A stretch of DNA of 46,497 nt from Bacteroidetes bacterium GWA2_40_15. GTDB taxonomy: Bacteria > Bacteroidota > Bacteroidia > Bacteroidales > VadinHA17. The DNA lies in the NCBI GenBank assembly GCA_001768195.1, contig MENI01000031.1, forward strand, positions 1-46,497. The letters run 5' to 3'. Position 1 is the first letter of the stretch, and each line of letters opens with the position of its first letter. Made by a program: the position numbers and the translations under genes. Of this stretch, positions 43,763 to 46,497 are shown piece by piece. The notes beneath the pieces were generated by a model, which did no database searches, had not been told where the DNA came from, and saw only the letters and a list, made by a program, of their open reading frames with translations.

Positions 43763-46324
43763 TTAAATATCAAGTCTGAACTGCACCCTGAAACCAGTCT
43801 CATCCACGTTAGGATTTCCTGTATAGCTGAACCTTTTGATGAAATCAACCCTGAATATCCTGAAGATATTTGAAAGCCCTGCGCCTGCTTCGATGTACGG
43901 CTTGTTTGTAAGATTGTAGGTAAGGGGAATTCCGGCATCATCGGCCGGAAATGTAAACAGGTTGTCCTGGTAATCGGGATTGTTGGTTTCACCGATCCTT
44001 CCATACAAAGCTTTGAATGTTACTATCTCCCTGAGCTTGAGTTTTTTAATCAGGGGAACTTTATTAAGGATAAAACCATTGAAACTGTGGTCAATGTTGA
44101 TTGAAGCATGCTGGTCGCTTACAAATTCGAGAAAATTCATTAGGTTGTAAGAGTATTTCTGATATGCATAAGTCTGGTTAGCCCTGTGCATGAATAAAAG
44201 CGGGTAGGGGACCTGACCGAAGATCTTACCTGCTTCAAGTGCCACATCAGTATAACCCAGGATCGAAATATAATACCTTCTGCTGATACTGAACTGCAGC
44301 CTCAGGTAATCATAATCATTACAGATCAGATTCGATCCTCCTGCAATTTTCAGTTGTATTATCGGGTTTCTGTTGGGGAAAGTGGTCCTGTAGGTCTTTC
44401 CCTGGTAGAATGATTCATTAGGGGCATACCTCAGGTTTACATAAAGTTCCGAGATATTAAGATGACTTATTTCATTTATTCCGGACAGGGTATCTGAAGA
44501 AGTGAAATTCAGATTTCCATATGAATATTGCCTGTTAAAGCTGAATCCCGGCTGGTATGAGAAGTGATTTTCAAACTCGTGAAGAAAATCAAGCCTGAAT
44601 ATGTTGTTCATGAAGAATTTATCATTCACACCTCTTTTAAATGAGAGAAGGATATTGTCGGACTGGGTGAACAGCAGTTCCTGCCCGGGTATCCTGACAT
44701 CTTTCTGATAACTGGCTCTTAGTGATGTAACGGGGAACTGGTATATGGTTCTCGGCGTCAGGGAATAAGTTACTCCTGCGTTATATTTAAAGGTATTGTC
44801 ACTGACCCCATATGCCAGGTACCCGTCAAAGTTTATTTTCCTGCTGAATTCAGGAGTTGTTCTTCCCCCGAACCTGAATCTCGATCCTTCAATGGTATTG
44901 TAACTGTAGAAGTTGAAAACCGGACCTATTTCTATTTTGCCAAGATTCAGATAACTCGCTGTAAACATTGTTATTATGTCCATTCTCCTCCTGAATTCAG
45001 GCATCTGGTTCAGGCTGTCGATTGTTGAGTAGACCTGTTTTTCCGACCTGGTGAGCGGGACGAGCCTGTTCGAATCCCAGTAACCGGGATTAAGCGATGC
45101 AGTATCAATCCTGATCAGCTTTTCAGGACCTTTAAAGATATTTTCACTTATGGGTTCATTCATCTTATAGCCCTTGTAGGATATTGTACGTTGCCCGTAA
45201 AGACCGGTTGTATTTCTTATAACACCAAAGTCGATAGAGATCTCATCTTTAGAGAGGATCCAGTTTTTGTCATTACTCTGTTCGAAATCCTGAACGATGC
45301 TTACGTTCTGTACCCAGTCGATATTGATATCCTCATTGATTCCCATGTCTATTTTCCGCACGGCATAGCTGCTATCCATTGTAATGTAGAGATATCCGTG
45401 GAAGAGGAAATCGGACTTATTGCGTGGTGCGAAAAACATCCTGATGCAGTTTATATTGTTTACAACCAGGGTGTCGTCAATGAAATATTTGTAAAATGAA
45501 GGCGCCGTTCCGGCGATAGGGCTTAAGAATTTGTTGGTGAGGAAGAGGATCTCATTATCATATATGTTTATGTTCTGGTACAGGTAATTGAGATAATTCG
45601 TGGCCCCTCTGTTATTGATATAACGCTCAAGGTCAATGGTTTTCTCAGCCAGTATAACTTCCTTGGTTGATTCAGGATCTTTGCGGTAATAGTGGTTGGA
45701 GAGAGTCTCCTTTATGAAAACAGGCAGTACTGCATTGCCGATACGCTTTGTGGTGTCGAGGTTGTCAAATACAAAGCTGAACTTGTTAAATATGCTGCTC
45801 TGTTTGAAATTCTCACTTATATTGCTTATGGCAAACTGTACTTTTTCATACTTCCTGTATTCGAGGAAGTCAAATGCCTCAGCCCTGTTAACATCCTTAT
45901 GGCCGATTACACTCTGAATGAGTTCCACTGCAGGATTGCCTTTATTTCTGTATGCTTTCCTTTCATAGGTTACGATAACTTCATCGAGATTGATGGAAGA
46001 TAATCTAAGGCTGACATTAACAGTTTGTACCTTACCCGGGGTGATAGTTTTCGATAATGTTTCGTATCCGATAAATGAAAAGACTATTTCGACCGACTTT
46101 ACAGTTGTTTCGATACGATATTTCCCTGTAGCATCTGAGATGGTACCTGTCGTCGTACCTTTGAGCACAACAGATACAAATGGTAGCGGATCGCCGGTTA
46201 ATTCATCAGTTGTTCTTCCTGAAATGGTTGTTTTTTCAGACACCTGTGCGTAAGAACTGACGCTGAGAATTATTGCTGATATAAAACTTATTGATAAAAG
46301 AAGTCCTTTATTGATAAGATGCAT
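43763..46324 (-). CDS. DUF5686 outer-membrane protein with CarboxypepD_reg-like domain
   Basis: An 853-residue exported protein: signal peptide ending near SYAQV, then a carboxypeptidase-regulatory-like beta-sandwich (about 30-115: SGRTTDELTGDPLPFVSVVL, TGTISDATGKY, FSFIGYET). The rest is DUF5686, ending in many amphipathic beta strands and a C-terminal aromatic FRVQFRLDI, consistent with an outer-membrane barrel. This architecture resembles a TonB-dependent receptor in its N-terminal domain but has no plug or TonB box that I can see. Function unknown; surface transport or adhesion is a guess. A TATCTTTG box lies 36 nt upstream. Confidence 0.85.
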   Translation of the reverse strand: MHLINKGLLLSISFISAIILSVSSYAQVSEKTTISGRTTDELTGDPLPFVSVVLKGTTTGTISDATGKYRIETTVKSVEIVFSFIGYETLSKTITPGKVQTVNVSLRLSSINLDEVIVTYERKAYRNKGNPAVELIQSVIGHKDVNRAEAFDFLEYRKYEKVQFAISNISENFKQSSIFNKFSFVFDNLDTTKRIGNAVLPVFIKETLSNHYYRKDPESTKEVILAEKTIDLERYINNRGATNYLNYLYQNINIYDNEILFLTNKFLSPIAGTAPSFYKYFIDDTLVVNNINCIRMFFAPRNKSDFLFHGYLYITMDSSYAVRKIDMGINEDINIDWVQNVSIVQDFEQSNDKNWILSKDEISIDFGVIRNTTGLYGQRTISYKGYKMNEPISENIFKGPEKLIRIDTASLNPGYWDSNRLVPLTRSEKQVYSTIDSLNQMPEFRRRMDIITMFTASYLNLGKIEIGPVFNFYSYNTIEGSRFRFGGRTTPEFSRKINFDGYLAYGVSDNTFKYNAGVTYSLTPRTIYQFPVTSLRASYQKDVRIPGQELLFTQSDNILLSFKRGVNDKFFMNNIFRLDFLHEFENHFSYQPGFSFNRQYSYGNLNFTSSDTLSGINEISHLNISELYVNLRYAPNESFYQGKTYRTTFPNRNPIIQLKIAGGSNLICNDYDYLRLQFSISRRYYISILGYTDVALEAGKIFGQVPYPLLFMHRANQTYAYQKYSYNLMNFLEFVSDQHASINIDHSFNGFILNKVPLIKKLKLREIVTFKALYGRIGETNNPDYQDNLFTFPADDAGIPLTYNLTNKPYIEAGAGLSNIFRIFRVDFIKRFSYTGNPNVDETGFRVQFRLDI

Positions 46325-46360
46325 TAACTTTTATTCAGTTCTTTTATTTTTAACAGGACC

Positions 46361-46368
46361 CAAAGATA
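46361..46368 (-). promoter_or_regulatory. -7 box of the DUF5686 gene
   Basis: TATCTTTG on the minus strand, exact TAnnTTTG, 36 nt from the ATG; a TTTC at 46390-46393 lies 21 bp further upstream as an imperfect -33 box. The remaining bases to the window end carry no gene that I can support. Confidence 0.5.
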
Positions 46369-46497
46369 ATAAAAAAGAGACCTGAAACAGAAAGGAAGCC
46401 TGACCGAACAGGGTCAACGCACGAAGAAATATAAAACTGACAGCCTATTAACAAATTAGTAAGGATTATTAACGGCCTTTCGAAATAGAAATAGTTT

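Overview
The window looks like a chromosomal segment of a Bacteroidota organism, most likely an environmental Bacteroidales/Marinilabiliales-type lineage. The reasons are the families found almost only there (DUF2851, DUF4954, DUF5686 with a CarboxypepD_reg-like domain, Bacteroidota SpoIIE phosphatases), very weak Shine-Dalgarno signals, and repeated TAnnTTTG -7 boxes upstream of genes. No rRNA, tRNA or CRISPR array was seen.

Bases 1-10.4 kb hold core genes. A short DUF559 (Vsr-like endonuclease) relic lies between structured inverted repeats at 70-606. It is followed by prfA-pyrF, a DUF2851 gene, rpsO, pnp, a deoxynucleoside kinase, an OmpA/TPR-type lipoprotein and a SpoU-family RNA methyltransferase, with clear hairpin terminators after rpsO, pnp and the lipoprotein. 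Bases 10.4-18.5 kb hold sucC (without sucD), two adjacent CDGSH iron-sulfur proteins, an orphan hybrid histidine kinase, priA, and a DUF6165-like gene joined to a GT9 glycosyltransferase.

Bases 18.7-29 kb form a glycan and amino-sugar locus. It has a GH92 alpha-mannosidase lipoprotein, two tandem NagX/HGSNAT-like membrane acyltransferase paralogues, a GHL10-type hydrolase lipoprotein, a ROK sugar kinase, a DUF4954 left-handed beta-helix protein and a NagB deaminase. The layout suggests release of sugars outside the cytoplasm, membrane acetylation or uptake, phosphorylation, and entry into glycolysis as fructose-6-phosphate. Two broken insertion sequences (IS4 and IS1634 type) lie next to the locus tail-to-tail, and next to them a serine-type sulfatase has lost its 5' end.

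Bases 32.2-36 kb hold a cupin and a set resembling ArnT/ArnD/ArnC (GT-C transferase, NodB-fold deacetylase, GT2 transferase), suggesting polyprenyl-phosphate-linked sugar modification of an envelope molecule. Bases 36.2-46.3 kb hold a coiled-coil membrane protein, a heparinase II/III-type lyase with a zinc-knuckle insert, a GNAT acetyltransferase, a two-domain SRPBCC protein, a B12-binding-type radical SAM protein paired with a membrane SpoIIE phosphatase, and a DUF5686 outer-membrane protein.

The most unusual items are the DUF559 element with composite hairpin ends, the amino-sugar locus that pairs DUF4954 with nagB, the radical SAM/phosphatase pair, and the compact Arn-like trio. All functional statements rest on reading motifs by eye; no database search was possible.
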